Source: Galeopsis tetrahit
Taxonomy: Eukaryota > Streptophyta > Magnoliopsida > Lamiales > Lamiaceae
Assembly (NCBI GenBank): GCA_963675135.1
Contig: OY776126.1
Location: 26,911,195-26,975,194, forward strand
Reading direction: 5' to 3'
Length of the DNA: 64,000 bases
Part shown: piece after piece, positions 43,836 through 54,793 of the stretch
Layout of the letters: each line of letters opens with the position of its first letter
How positions within the stretch are numbered: the stretch's first letter is position 1
The notes under the pieces: model-generated
Seen by the model: only the letters and a program-made list of their open reading frames with translations
What the model was told of the DNA's origin: nothing
Databases searched by the model: none
Translations under genes and position numbers: made by a program

Positions 43836-46408
43836 TCAGTACTTGCAAGGAAGACCTTCTAGGTAGTTTATTTGTTCTTTTTGTTTTTGACACTCAATAT
43901 ACTGGCCAATCATAGGAGTTTCTTTAGAATGACGCTTAGCAAAACGGACGAGACACTCCCTCGCCCGAGTCTGGTCGCCCTTAACGGTTATAACACCCGC
44001 CGGGGTCAGAAACTTAATACAGTAATAAAAAGTAGAAGCGGCCGCCTTGAACTCGTTGAAGAAAGGTCGGCCGAGGAACACATTGTAGGACGATGGCATG
44101 TCTACGATCAGGAAATCGAGCTGCCGAGTATGGTGCATTTTTGGCTCTTTCGACGATGCCAACTCCAGGGAGAGTCTGATTTTTCCGATTGGAAGGTTGT
44201 GCGTGTCCCCGAACCCTACGATAATATCGTCGCAAGGCTCAATGTATTCTGCATATCCACCAAGGGCATCAAGAGTATGCTTGAAAAGGATGTTGGTGTA
44301 TGCCCCGGTGTCGACCATCATGCGATGGACGATGGTTCCCATGATTCTCCCCGTGATGACCAAAGCATCATTGTTTGGTTGCACCACGCTGTTCAGGTCG
44401 TCATTTGTGAAAACGAGCTGGTGGGATGGGGGTTGCTCGGCAGCTGGAGCGATGCACACTTGATGTACGTTGTTGAGTGCTCGCATGTCGCTCTGCTGTC
44501 GGCGAACAGACAGAGCTTTCCCGGACTGAGTTCCCCCTAGGGGGCCTTCCAAAACCAAACAACCTCCACCAACATTATCGATGTCGCCCGGTGGATTGTT
44601 CGGCATGGGGGGAGTCAGTTTCTGGCGGTTAAGCTGCTGGCGAAGGTCGTCGCTGTCGTCGCGACGCTTCTTGCCCTGGTTGTCGCCATTTCCTCCTCCG
44701 GACTTGATGAATTGGGTGAGCTTGCCCTTATTGTATAGTTTGAAGAGATTTCTCACCAAGTCTCGGCACCCATTGGTGTGGTGGCCGACAGAGTTGTGGT
44801 AGTTGCAAAACTTACTACCATCGAGATTTGCATCGCTCGTATGCATGGGCTTTGCTTGGGGGAGCAGATTATTTCCCCTGATAGCATCGTAGATGCCCCT
44901 GGGATCAACGGTGATGGCTTCCCTGAATTGGAGGATCTCAGGAGACTCATCGAAAGGCCTGAAGTTTGAAGGGCGAGCACTGCCACCCTGAGTGGTCGCC
45001 TTTTTGGGCTGGGAAGACTCCCCAGTGTTAGAGTTTTTCTTTGGCCAAACTCTTTTGGCCGCGTCCGGCTGCTCGTTAGCCTTAGCGGCGTCTATAATCT
45101 CTTCCATTTGAATGAAATTTCCCGCCCTACTGCGGAAATCCGCATAGGAAACGGGGAAAGAGGTATGCATAGATTCCCAAAGCTTGGAACCTATTCTTAG
45201 TCCGGAGATAGCCGAGATCAGCTTCGTCTCGTCATTAACAGCTTCTCCGTCGATCACCAACCTATCGAAACGCTCGATAAAGTCCTTGCTCGATTCGGTT
45301 GGTGTTTGGCGAACGTTTGCCAAACGTTGCTTTGAGGCTGGGCGAGCAACAATAGACCCAAAGTGAGTCAAGAATTGTTGCCCCAGCTCTAGGAAAGAGG
45401 TAATGGAACCGGCACCCAAGGTGGTGTACCAGCGATGAGCTCGATCTCCTAAGGTTAAGGAGAAGTTTCTGCATTGGGTAGCATCCGTTGCCCGATTGAG
45501 GCCATATAGCTCGCATACTTTGATAGATGCACCCTGGGGTCGGACGCCCCGTCGTAAGCCGCCATAGAAGGCATTTGAATCTTCCTCTGAATGGGGGCAG
45601 TGAGAATTACAACACTAAAATGTGGAGTGGGCAGAGTGATAGGTGGGGCAGTGCCTTGCTTTGCTGCGACCACCTCTGCTCGCAGAGTCTCCATCTCTAA
45701 CTTCATTAATTTTTGAGTTTCGAGGAACTGGGCGAACTGCCCCTCCTCGTCAGTTTGTGGTCGGGGGACGACGACCTCGTCGCGTCGGCTCCCGCGAGAA
45801 GCGCCCGGGTGATCACCCTGATGTGATCGCCTGGGAGAACGCCTCTCTGAGTGATGGTTGTGGTAGCTCTTTGACTGAGCTCGCCCACCACCAGGCCCTA
45901 ATCGATCTAGGGCGGAGACCCTGTCTCATTTCCTCCTACCACGATCTTTGTGGTCGTCTTTGGCTGGTCGTCGCCCGATATCAAAGTGTAACGGGCGAGG
46001 AGCTTTGTGTGGATCCTTGTCGCCTACTCGGTCGAAAACGGAGTTCCGAGCATACGAGTCTCCCGTATGACTGTTATGGGAGCGGACTGGAGCTTTGTTC
46101 CTTTCTCCGTCCTGGGGACGAACAGAGTAAGAATGATAGGATCGGTTGTCCTCGTCGTCATTTAACCTCGCTTTAGCTTTGCGAGCTCTGTCGAAGGCCT
46201 GATCTTTGGCCTTTTCAACCTCTTCCACCTCGATTAACCTCCTCTTCTCTAGGAGGAAATCCGAGAAGTCTTTCAAGTTCTGGGGATCTTTCAAAATGTC
46301 CCCCACGTTCAGATTTGCAAAAGGGTTTGCCGGCGGAACCACCGGCGGCAGAGGGTGCTCGTTCCCTCCGTGCGGTGGGATTCCGTCATGATTCGTATGT
46401 TGAGACAT
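43836..46408 (-). pseudogene. Tat gag-protease polyprotein, broken in two places
   Basis: ATG at 46408 opens MSQHTNHDGIPPHGGNEHP, 347 bp inside the 5' LTR. The capsid part includes QRKIQMPSMAAYDGASDPRV and FLTHFGSIVARPASKQRLAN then VRQTPTESSKDFIERFDRLV, a plant retrotransposon gag domain. A Cys/His motif (CNYHNSVGHHTNGC) and the aspartic protease active site VDTGAYTN (DTG codons at 44304-44312) follow, with FLGRPFFNEFKA. Breaks: GGA changed to TGA at 45926-45928, and a one-base loss near 45502 (three Gs where the copy at 63580 has four). The final TGA at 43836 separates protease from RT in the same frame. Gag would form the particle; protease would cut the polyprotein. Confidence 0.85.
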
Positions 46409-46735
46409 CGTTTAAAGAGTGTCTTTAATTATTACAAAGTTACTAGGCTATCGAAGTTTTAAAACGAAATATTTAAAGTTCTTACGCAGAAGAACGCGCT
46501 ATTACAACTACTAAACTTAGCAACGTAACAACAGGAGCTTGAAAACACAAATACAAGGAGATCAAACTCCAAAATATGCTACGAAAACTGAAAATGTTCA
46601 AGAACACGAAGAACACTAACAATCGTAAATAAACGCTTTAAACAGTAGATCTACCGATTAAAACTTAAAAACAAGAGTTTGCTAGCCGATCGCTCGATGA
46701 TCGGTTGAAACCTTGATGATGAACACGCAAAAGGT

Positions 46736-46755
46736 CCCCTCCTTCTAGCGCCAAA
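46736..46755 (-). promoter_or_regulatory. Primer-binding site of the Tat element
   Basis: Minus strand TTTGGCGCTAGAAGGAGGGG directly inside the 5' LTR. TGGCGC pairs with a tRNA 3' end (…GCGCCA) for minus-strand DNA priming. The same sequence follows the LTR at 62321. The tRNA species is not determined. Confidence 0.8.
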
Positions 46756-47493
46756 TGTTGTATGCACTTTAATCGGGTTGATTTGGATGTGGACTATTCT
46801 TTAGTACGATACAAACATGTATTATGATCGGGGGTTATTACGTGTTTAAACGGGTTATTATGATGATTAATCGAAGATAATACGACGAAATGAACAAGAA
46901 AGACGAAGAACAAAGATGTAGCTTCTTGGAGAAGCTAAAAGCTTGAGAGCTTAGGGAGAGTATATTGCTTAGGTTTAGGTGATTGTGTGGAATGGAGAAC
47001 TTGTGTGTTACAATGAGCCTTTTAGGCATTATATAGTGGTTTTTGGGGTCTGCCCGCCCTTTACACGTGGCAAGACCTTGTTGGACCTATGTTCTGCCCG
47101 AAAAGGTGATGGGATGGCGCATTTAATGCTAAACCGCCTCTGGTGGTCGTCCTCGGCAAGATGCCGAGCAGCTGGAAAACCAGCTCGTCACTCGCCGTCG
47201 TGGTCACCATGTCTTGTGTTATCTCCTAAAGCTTCAACACTTCTCTCTCAAATGTATATCTGCTCGCCAACATCTTTGGGCGAGCAGTTCACTAGAATGT
47301 GCTCGCCAACACATTTGGGCGAGCACTCAAATATATTAAATACAATAATTATATTACATTTTCTTCTTGTTGACTGGTCGTCGCTTGACTTTGTTGACTG
47401 GTCGTCGCTTGACTTTGTTGACTAGTCCTCGCCACGTAAGCTGGTGATTAGGATTGAATTGTCAAAGATTGACTTCTTTTACTGGGTATAACA
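46756..47493 (-). repeat. 5' LTR of the Tat element
   Basis: 738 bp, nearly identical to 35633-36370. Minus-strand transcription of the element would start here. Confidence 0.92.
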
Positions 47494-47498
47494 GGTTA

Positions 47499-47690
47499 TA
47501 AGGTATGTACGTAGTTGATCGTGGCTTAAATCGAGTCATCGTGTTAACGGTAGATTAAAAACATTATACCCTTTTCAAACAAATGTTTTACTTGTCGATC
47601 ACCCACTCCCCCTGATTGTAGTAGTTGAAACTACCAAACATGTGACATGGCATGCAAAGTTTCCGATTCTAATGTGAGGCCAATGAGGCT
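47499..47690. other. Intergenic flank of the Tat insertion
   Basis: Continuous with 35632 before insertion. No gene seen. Confidence 0.5.
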
Positions 47691-47772
47691 ATCGATTCAG
47701 GTCCATGAATATTTCAATATTTTAGGGGTCCATTTTTTAAAATTTCTTTTATATATGTGTATATATATATGG

Positions 47773-48487
47773 TAAAGTCTAATATGCACTCGAGTGCATG
47801 CTGTGCACCCTAGTTCATGTGCACTTTTCAGTTTACTCACTTACACTTTTTGGTAAATGGGGTTGCACTTTTCAATTATTACTAAAAATATTATTATACA
47901 GTTTAATAATTGAAAAGTGCAACACCATTTACCAAAAGTGTAAGTTAGTAAACTGAAAAGTGCAACATGGACTAGGGTGCACAACATGCACTCGAGTCCA
48001 TAGAAGACCAACCCTGGTAAAGTCTAGTATACACTCGAGTGCATGTTGTGCACCCTAGTCCATGTGCACTTTTCAGTTTTACTGACTTTACACTTTTTGA
48101 TAAATGGTGTTGTACTTTTCAGTTATTACTAAAAATATTATTATACAGTTAAATAAATGAAAAGTGCAACACTATTTACCAAAAAGTGTAAGTCAGTAAA
48201 CTGAAAAGTGCAACATGGACTAGGGTGCACAACATGCACTCGAGTCCATAGCAGACCAACCGGGTTGATCTGCTATAGACTCGAGTGCATGTTGTGCACC
48301 CTAGTCCATGTTGCACTTTTTGATAAATGGTGTTGCACTTTTCAATTATTAAACTGCATGTATAATAATATTTTTAGTAATAATTGAAAAGTACAACACC
48401 ATTTATAAAAATGTGTAAGTTAGTAAACTGAAAAGTGCACATGGACTAGGGTGCACAGCATGCACTCGAGTGCATACTAGACTTTAC

Positions 48488-48489
<2 letters not shown>
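47773..48489. mobile_element. Three adjacent palindromic MITE copies
   Basis: Units at about 47773-48014, 48015-48261 and 48262-48489 each have near-perfect long arms: GCACTCGAGTGCATG, GTGCACCCTAGTCCATG, AAGTGTAAGT, AAAAGTGCAACACCATTTAC and their inverses around AATATTATTATACAG. The outermost ends GGTAAAGTCTA and TAGACTTTACC are inverted. The block could fold into long hairpins. Confidence 0.75.

Positions 48490-48562
<73 letters not shown>
48490..48562. repeat. (TA)n microsatellite
   Basis: About 35 uninterrupted TA units next to the MITE cluster. Confidence 0.9.
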
Positions 48563-48564
<2 letters not shown>

Positions 48565-49639
48565 TAGTGCAAAACCCACGAATTTTGTGGGGATTGTAAA
48601 AAAATTATAAAAAAAATTGTAAAAAGAATCGATAAAAAAAAGGAGAGAGAAATCTGTATAAAAGAAAATTAGGAGATCGAGAGAAAAGGAAGAGAGGGGA
48701 GAGAGAAAAACTGGAAAATAAAATAAAATAAATGTAAATTATTAGAAAATTAGAATCTGAGAAAAGTGAGATGTCACGTAAGAGAAAAGATTCAGAAATA
48801 GTATATAAGGGTAGATTATATATAATATAAGACGCGTAAGCATTAAACATAAGTTTAAAAGATGGACGACACTAATTAAAAACTAAAAAGAATTAGAGAG
48901 GAGAAGGAGAAGAGAAGGGAAGGGAAGGGAAGGAAAATACTAGGAGAAAAAAGTCTCAACTTCAAATATTTGATAAGTTTATCATAAAATCAAATATTAA
49001 TGTAGAATTCTTCTACTTTATTTGATTGATTTATGAGAATTCTTCTACTTTATTTGGTGTATTGTGTAGGCGTCTAGCAGACTAGCAGAGTAATAGCAAA
49101 CTATCAATATTAATGTATTTGAAATATAGTTATATGTTCATTAATTTGTGGTCCTATGGATTTGATTAAGAATTTAAATTCCAATTCCAAACCTTGTTGA
49201 GTTGGCGCAGCCTGCTGCTTGCATATTATTTACATTGCATATTATTCACAGGAAATATTGAATGTACTATCAATTGAGCAGGGAATATATTATTGAGTAA
49301 CTTGATTATTCTGACTTGATTAATACTCTTGCTTTTAAAATTGTTAAACGATCGAGTCATATTTTTGTAATGACTTGAAAAATCATTGTCGTATTATTTT
49401 AGTATTGAGTAAAATTATATATTGTTAGTATTTTAAAAATTGTTTTACATTATGTTTTTTGAGTTCGTATAAAAAAAAATGAAAGAATGAAGCCTCATTT
49501 TAAAGTTCGATTCAAATCCAAATATTTTTAATACCAGCCAAAAGGTTAGGTTAGGTCAGTTAAATAAATGATTTGTGAAATTGTCAAGTGGTGTTAGAAG
49601 CCATCATCAAACTCAACAAATATTAGTAAAATAGACTAA

Positions 49640-49920
49640 GGGCTAGTTTGGTTTGATGGAAAAGGTGGGAAAAACTTATTTATCCCACCTTTTTCATTGT
49701 TTGGTTTACTATATTAAGGCCCGAGAATTTATTTGGGTCCGAATCAATTTTCCCACCTTTTTTCACATATGAATGATTATTAATCTTAGGGGAGGGGGTA
49801 AGTTTATTTGTCCAACAATCCAAACACACAAATTAATTCAATATTTTAATTTGTGAACAGTGCAATGCCACTTAATTTTATCCTAATATATCTATCCCGT
49901 CTAACAAACCAAACTAGCCC
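49640..49920. mobile_element. Tourist-type (PIF/Harbinger) MITE (281 bp)
   Basis: GGGCTAGTTTGGTTTG and CAAACCAAACTAGCCC inverted ends, with the 3-bp target duplication TAA at 49637-49639 and 49921-49923. Confidence 0.88.
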
Positions 49921-49923
49921 TAA

Positions 49924-50670
49924 TAGTATCCGAGTGGGTCCTTACCTCCTTGAAATTGTGTTGTGGCCTACTAAGTACTAAATGTATTTTAAAATGTTTT
50001 TTTAATGAAATATAGTTAGATTTTAAATATATATATTTCGAGTTGGGAACTTCCCCAAGAAATAATGAACTTTTTAATAAGATCGAGGAACTATTATTTT
50101 TAGATTAATTGCATAAAAAATAATTAACTTTTTAATTAATCAATCAAGCCAGGTCTTGTATACACTCAATTCCTTATAAGGAATGGAGTTGACCAAAAGT
50201 CTTTTTTTTTTAAAAAAAAAGCATGATAAAAAGTGTAAATCATTACAACTAAAAAGTGCAATATTACAATATTACTGAAAAGTGTAAGTCGCTATAATTG
50301 AAAAGTGTAACACAGTTTTTAATGAAAAGTGTAAGTTATTATAACTAAAAAGTACAACACAATATTACTAAAAGTGTACGTCTATATAATTAAAATGTGC
50401 AATATAACATCACTAAAAATGTACGTTAATATAACTTAAAATATTATTTTAAAAAGTTTAGGTCACTATAATTAAAAAGTGTAACAAAAAACTTAATTTC
50501 TTATATAGACTCGATTACATAAGAGACCTACCAATCAATCAATCAACCTAATAATAAATTATACTTTCAATCAATCAACGAACTTAATAATCAGTTATAC
50601 ATTCAATCAATAGACATACACATTGATGCAACATGCATCTCACAAAATTACAAATACTCCGTACTATATA
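49924..50670. other. Intergenic with a degenerate repeat
   Basis: 50152-50530 has loosely inverted ends (GGTCTTGTATACACTCAATT versus the inverse of TATAGACTCGATTACATAAG) and many AAAAAGTGTAA/AAAAGTGCAA phrases related to the MITE cluster at 48 kb. No gene. Confidence 0.4.
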
Positions 50671-50944
50671 CTCCCTCCTTGTCCCACAAATTTTTGCACC
50701 ATAAAATTGACACACTTTAAAAAAAAAAAAATGTATAGAGTGAAGTGTTGAGGGGTAATTTTATAAAGTTATATGAATAAAGTAAAATGGTGATTAAAGA
50801 GAATGTAAAAGTAATGACATTTTATGTAAATATATGAATATTGTAAGGATAAGATTTATGAGAGAGTTTCTTTTTATTGGTGTGTAAACAATTGTGGAAC
50901 AGACAAATAAAGTAAGTGCGTAAACAGCTGTGAAACGGAGAGAG
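50671..50944. mobile_element. Stowaway-type MITE (274 bp)
   Basis: CTCCCTCCTTGTCCCACAAA and the near-inverse AGCTGTGAAACGGAGAGAG, flanked by TA (50669-50670, 50945-50946). Relative of 32876-33437. Confidence 0.75.
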
Positions 50945-51653
50945 TATGATGCATGCACATGTACATGAAAACGTAAAGTAGATGTATTCATTTGCTTGAC
51001 AGAAACCGAACTGATTGTCCTCTTTATGTTCTACTTGATCAATTAATACGTACACTGATTAGTAGTCACTACTTCTGAGTTGTGAATTACTTCCTCTGCA
51101 TGTCGGCTAAAAAGTTCAGTTTCTTTTTTAGTTCGTCCCTCAAAAAAGTTTGTATATTAATTACAATATACATATTTATCATTCATGTCATTACTTTTGA
51201 GATCCATTATACACTCAATGCAACTACTTTATTTATTTTACATATATAAATTTACAAAATTACCCTTCAACACTCTAATCATTACACATTTGGAAAATAT
51301 TTTTATCTTTTTCGTATAACGTCTCATTTTAGTTAAAAAATTAATTTACGTCTCATAACTTCTTTATAAATTGCTCAATTTACGTCCCAAATACATCGGA
51401 GTGACCAAGATGACATCGTTTCTATCATGTGCATGTCACATGATTATTAAATTTGGGAAATTCCGACGAATTTTTATAACTCCGGTGAAAAATTGGACAT
51501 AAATTAAACAATTGAAAAAGTTATGGAAAGTAAATTAAAGTTCTAACTATTTTGCGACTTTTTTCGTAAAAGATAAAAGTTATGTATGTAAATAATTTTT
51601 TTCTCTAACAAGTGGAAAGCTATGGTATTCTTGTACTAAAGCCTATATGTTTC

Positions 51654-51660
51654 TATAAGT
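51654..51660 (+). promoter_or_regulatory. Likely TATA box of the O-methyltransferase
   Basis: TATAAGT in TTCTATAAGTAGAG, 74 bp before the ATG and conserved in the paralogous upstream region near 35020. Confidence 0.5.
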
Positions 51661-51727
51661 AGAGAATCAGGATAAGAAGAGATTCATCGAAGAAACTTAA
51701 CCACAGACAATTCCATATTCACCAAAA

Positions 51728-52895
51728 ATGGCATTGCTTACTGCAGTAGATTCATCCACAAAGGAGCTTCTTGATGCTCAAACTCATATCTGGAACCACA
51801 TTTTTAATTTCATAAACTCAATGTCCTTAAAATGTGCAATTCAATTAGGTATACCCGATGTGATCCATAAGCATGGCAAGCCAATGACACTTTGTGAACT
51901 AGTCAATGCCCTCGCCATCAACGAAGCAAAATCCGACGGACTCCATCGTCTATTGAGAATTCTCATCCATTCCAAGTTCTTCGACAAGGTCAAGATTTCT
52001 AATGATGAGGACGAAGAGGAAGAGGAAGAAGCTTATTATCTCACAAGTGCTTCACGCCTCTTGCTTAGAGACGAGCCCTTAAGCCTCGTGCCTTTTGCTC
52101 TTGCCATGCTCGACCCGATTATGGTAGATCCATACCAGCATATGGGTGGATGGTTTCAAAATGAAGTGTCCTCTCCTTTTGTCACCAAACATGGAAATAA
52201 TCTTTGGGAGTATGGAGAGGAAGAACAAAGGTGGAATCAAGTCTTTAATGAGGCCATGGCTAGTGATGCTCAGTTTGTTACAAGTATACTTACTAAACAT
52301 TGTAAGAATGTGTTTGAGGGGTTGGAAATAATGGTGGATGTCGGAGGCGGCACCGGGACGGTGGGGAAGGCGGTTGCGGATGCTTTTCCGGGGTTGAAAT
52401 GTATTGTTCTTGATCTTCCGCATGTTGTTGATGGTATGGAAGAAGGCTTTCAGAATTTGAGCTTTGTGGGGGGAGACATGTTTGACTCCATTCCTCATGC
52501 TGATGCTGTTTTCCTCAAGGTATGCATCCAGTTTTCATTTTACTAATATAGAGTATATGTGTGTGTTAATTAATTTGAGATATATTAACATTTAACAGTG
52601 TATACTTCATGCTTGGAATGATGAGGAGAGTATTAAATTATTGAAAAAATGCAAAGAAGCAATAATTTCGAACGGTGGAAAGGTGATTATTGTGGATATG
52701 GTTGTGGATGATCAAAAGGAGGATAAATGTGCAACTGAAACTCAATTTTTCATGGATATTCATATGATGACTCAAGTTACGGGGAAAGAGAGGACGCAAA
52801 AGGAATGGGCAGACCTCTTTCTCTATGCCGGATTTAAAAACTACAAGATTACTCCTATTCTAGGATTAAGGTCTGTAATTGAAGTGTTTCCATGA
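51728..52895 (+). CDS. Class II plant O-methyltransferase (flavonoid OMT-like), 362 residues, two exons
   Basis: Exon 1 51728-52519 (264 codons, ends FLK|GTATGC), intron 52520-52598, exon 2 52599-52895, phase 0. It transfers methyl from S-adenosylmethionine to a phenolic hydroxyl, presumably a flavonoid or related phenylpropanoid, in the cytosol as a dimer. Residues 12-75 form the plant dimerisation domain (HIWNHIFNFINSMSLKCAIQ). The SAM-binding motif VDVGGGTG is at 203-210, LDLPHVV at 228-234, GGDMF at 248-252. The probable catalytic base His268 lies in CILHAWNDEE, with Asp317 (MDIHMM) and Glu328 (GKERTQKEW) as likely partners. The C-terminus KITPILGLRSVIEVFP is typical. Odd points: a run of seven acidic residues before AYYLT near 95-101, and Ala269 where Asp usually follows His. 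Length is normal (350-370). It most resembles Lamiaceae flavonoid OMTs; substrate and position cannot be read from sequence. Confidence 0.93.
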
Positions 52896-52921
52896 TTCTG
52901 ATGTATAATTCTGTGTATCAA

Positions 52922-52927
52922 AATAAA
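52922..52927 (+). terminator. Possible poly(A) signal
   Basis: AATAAA 27 bp after the stop codon of the O-methyltransferase. Confidence 0.4.
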
Positions 52928-52983
52928 TTTATTATGGGGTGTAGTGGCAACAAGATTTCTTCACTAGTAATGTTGGGAGACAA

Positions 52984-53310
52984 CAAGATTTCTTCACTAG
53001 TTTGGTTTGCTAGATTAAGGTGGTTAGATTGTTTTATCTCATTTAGTCTGTAGTTTGGTTTGTGTGTTTATGGCCCGAGAAAAAAATGTTGGCCCGAGAT
53101 CATTTTCCCACATTATCCCATATTCATGTGATTTATTGTCAAGGGGAGGAGGGTAAGATTATTGATCTCCTAATTATCCCAATTCAATCCATCAATCAAA
53201 ACATGAATTTTAAATCAACTTTTCAAATTATGAACAATGCAAACCCACTAAATCTTATCATAATATATATATATATATATCTTGTCTAGCAAATCAATCA
53301 AGCCCTTAAT
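52984..53310. mobile_element. Degenerate Tourist-like MITE
   Basis: Shares CTAGTTTGGTTTG, GGCCCGAGA, ATTTTCCCAC and the right end AGCAAATCAATCAAGCCC with the element at 49640-49920, but with indels and a (TA)n insertion. Ends are poorly defined. Confidence 0.5.
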
Positions 53311-53993
53311 GGTATTGGGCGGAAGTTTTATTAAAATTCTGAATTGGAAACAAGTTCTTTCTCAAGTAAATGTTGAATGAATAATGGCCACAGCAATGCC
53401 AAAAGGACAGGTAATATATAGAAAAATTATACCAACATCACAAGCCCTAAGCTGGATGATCTCATTACCTTAGTAACCCGTCTAAAGTGGTGTCAAAGTC
53501 ACAGATAGGAGCACTTATCCAAATGATCAATGCACATGTTTACCAGTAAATAAGTTTAGCAAAGTCTTGATAAGGCAAACAAATAACGCAACGTACCTTA
53601 TAAAGTAACCATGCTCTGCAGCAAGTCCCAGCCACTTGCATAATCTGACCCTGCCTCTTTTTCTCACCATGAAAACTAGATTTTACAGCCCACCAAGCCA
53701 AAAGGCAAGCTATGGTGGGCTTTGGGCCTCCCACCCCGTCTTGACAGCTCTACCAATAGCCTTCCTCGTTATGGTAGAGAAAGGAGTTTGTTTGCTCTGG
53801 TGGGAGAAGAGTCAAACTTGTGAGAGAAGCGAATTAGATCATTTGATTGGGCGTGGTTCCTGGATATGCATAAAGTTAACTGTGGCTGCTTGTAGTTCAG
53901 TAAGCTGACTGTAGGCAAAGCAGACACGTCTAAATGCTTCAGCGAATCAATCAAGTTGAATCAGAGATGTAAATTTAAGCTGCATCCAACAAT
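53311..53993. other. Intergenic, no gene recognised
   Basis: Short open frames on both strands (53540-53734, 53636-53908, 53769-53954) overlap each other and show no domain. Part is probably the 3' UTR of the minus-strand exon at 53994-54095. Confidence 0.4.
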
Positions 53994-54095
53994 TCAAGAT
54001 TTCAACTCTGCAAATCTCTGCCTCACAACACTAGCAAACTCAGTTTCACCAATTGTAACCAATCTCTCAAACACCCTCTGCCTTACTCTAATATA
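53994..54095 (-). pseudogene. Exon-like segment, C-terminus of an unrecognised protein
   Basis: After an acceptor TACAG the frame reads YIRVRQRVFERLVTIGETEF followed by ASVVRQRFAELKS and TGA, 33 codons. Composition looks coding. I do not know the family. It lies downstream of the GTPase exon at 54255-54530 on the same strand, and its phase would allow splicing to it. That junction would not give a normal BipA protein. Confidence 0.4.
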
Positions 54096-54254
54096 CTGTA
54101 TGAACCCTCTCTAATTTGAAACTAATTAGATAAATCTATCTGAAACATAAACTTTTTGGGAGCCATATATCACGATGCGAAGAATACTAGATAAATCTAT
54201 CTGAAACTAATTTGAAACCAAAATAAATACTCCGTACTTAGAAGAAAGTAATAC

Positions 54255-54530
54255 CTTGGAGGCGATGGTTATGCCGCGCTTTTGCTCCAGTGTAATCGAA
54301 TCTAGAGCTCGTTCGTTTGACAAATCGGTGCCGCATTGGTGGAGGCGCCGATCCACGACCGTGGTCTTTCCATGGTCAACGTGCTATATTGCCAAGGCGA
54401 CTGGGGTCCACCACGGTGCCGCAAGCATCCGCAGTCGACGGAGACGTGGAAATTGCGGTGGCTGAGGAGAAGAGCCTGAAACGCTTAAGCCTTTGAGAAT
54501 TCGCGATCAATTGAAACAGAAATGGGAGAA
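54255..54530 (-). pseudogene. First exon of a BipA/TypA-like translational GTPase, broken
   Basis: Minus-strand reading gives VDHGKTTVVDRRLHQCGTDL then SNERALDSITLEQKRGITIA and SK, followed at once by a GT donor. This is the G1 P-loop (HVDHGKTT) and switch I/G2 (RGITIASK) region of BipA/TypA GTPases, organellar type in plants: …HVDHGKTTL.DRLLRQCGAD..HERAMDS..LERERGITI.SK, from memory. Just before the P-loop two bases are missing (GCA.CGTTGACC where GCACACGTTGACC is expected), shifting the upstream leader-like frame (STSPSTADACG) out of phase. Later GTPase motifs (DTPGH, NKXD) were not found. Probably a truncated duplicate or transposon-carried fragment. Confidence 0.65.
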
Positions 54531-54793
54531 AATTGAGAAGAATTTTGGAGGTAGAAAATTGGTTATTTCATTTTTTTTGAAGTGACAAAATCATACTTTT
54601 CTCCAATAGAATCTACCTAATAGAACCTACCTAATATTTTTTTTTCTAATTGATTCAAATTAAATTTTCTAAAACACTTCTGCCATTTTATTAATAAATT
54701 TAAATAAATTCGAAATTATTAATTCATATAACTAAGTCAACTAAAACTTCTAATCAACTATTAAGAGATTATTTTCGAAAACGGTTCATTCGA

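Larger units (their letters stand above)
35633..47493 (-). mobile_element. Complete Ty3/gypsy Tat-type LTR retrotransposon (11.86 kb)
   Basis: Two 738-bp LTRs (35633-36370 and 46756-47493) differ at about 11 sites by eye (~1.5%). The 5-bp target duplication GGTTA lies at 35628-35632 and 47494-47498. Read on the minus strand the order is: LTR, primer-binding site, gag, protease, reverse transcriptase, RNase H, a second (archaeal-type) RNase H, integrase, tandem-repeat region, an antisense gene, polypurine tract, LTR. The second RNase H, the integrase after it and the antisense ORF before the 3' LTR point to the Tat lineage. gag-pol carries multiple stops and frameshifts, so the copy cannot be autonomous. 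Low LTR divergence means recent insertion, so it was probably moved by proteins supplied from relatives. Confidence 0.92.
47691..49545. mobile_element. hAT relic, second copy, with MITE cluster inserted
   Basis: 47691-47770 and 48815-49545 match 15841-16735 (ATATAATATAAGACGC, AGAATTCTTCTACTTTATTT, GTGTATTGTGTAGGCGT, ACTATCAATATTAATGTATT). The segment coding for the hAT dimerisation region in the first copy is deleted here (TTGAGTTGGCGCAG junction near 49200). Contains the palindromic MITEs and the (TA)n run. Confidence 0.6.

Noticed and set aside
43872..44540. 222-codon plus-strand frame over the Tat gag-protease, and similar frames at 45643-46176
   Set aside because: Shadow of a recognised gag-protease on the other strand.
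53540..53954. Minus-strand frame containing VSALPTVSL as a later BipA exon
   Set aside because: The short resemblance is isolated and neighbouring residues do not follow the family; treated as coincidence.
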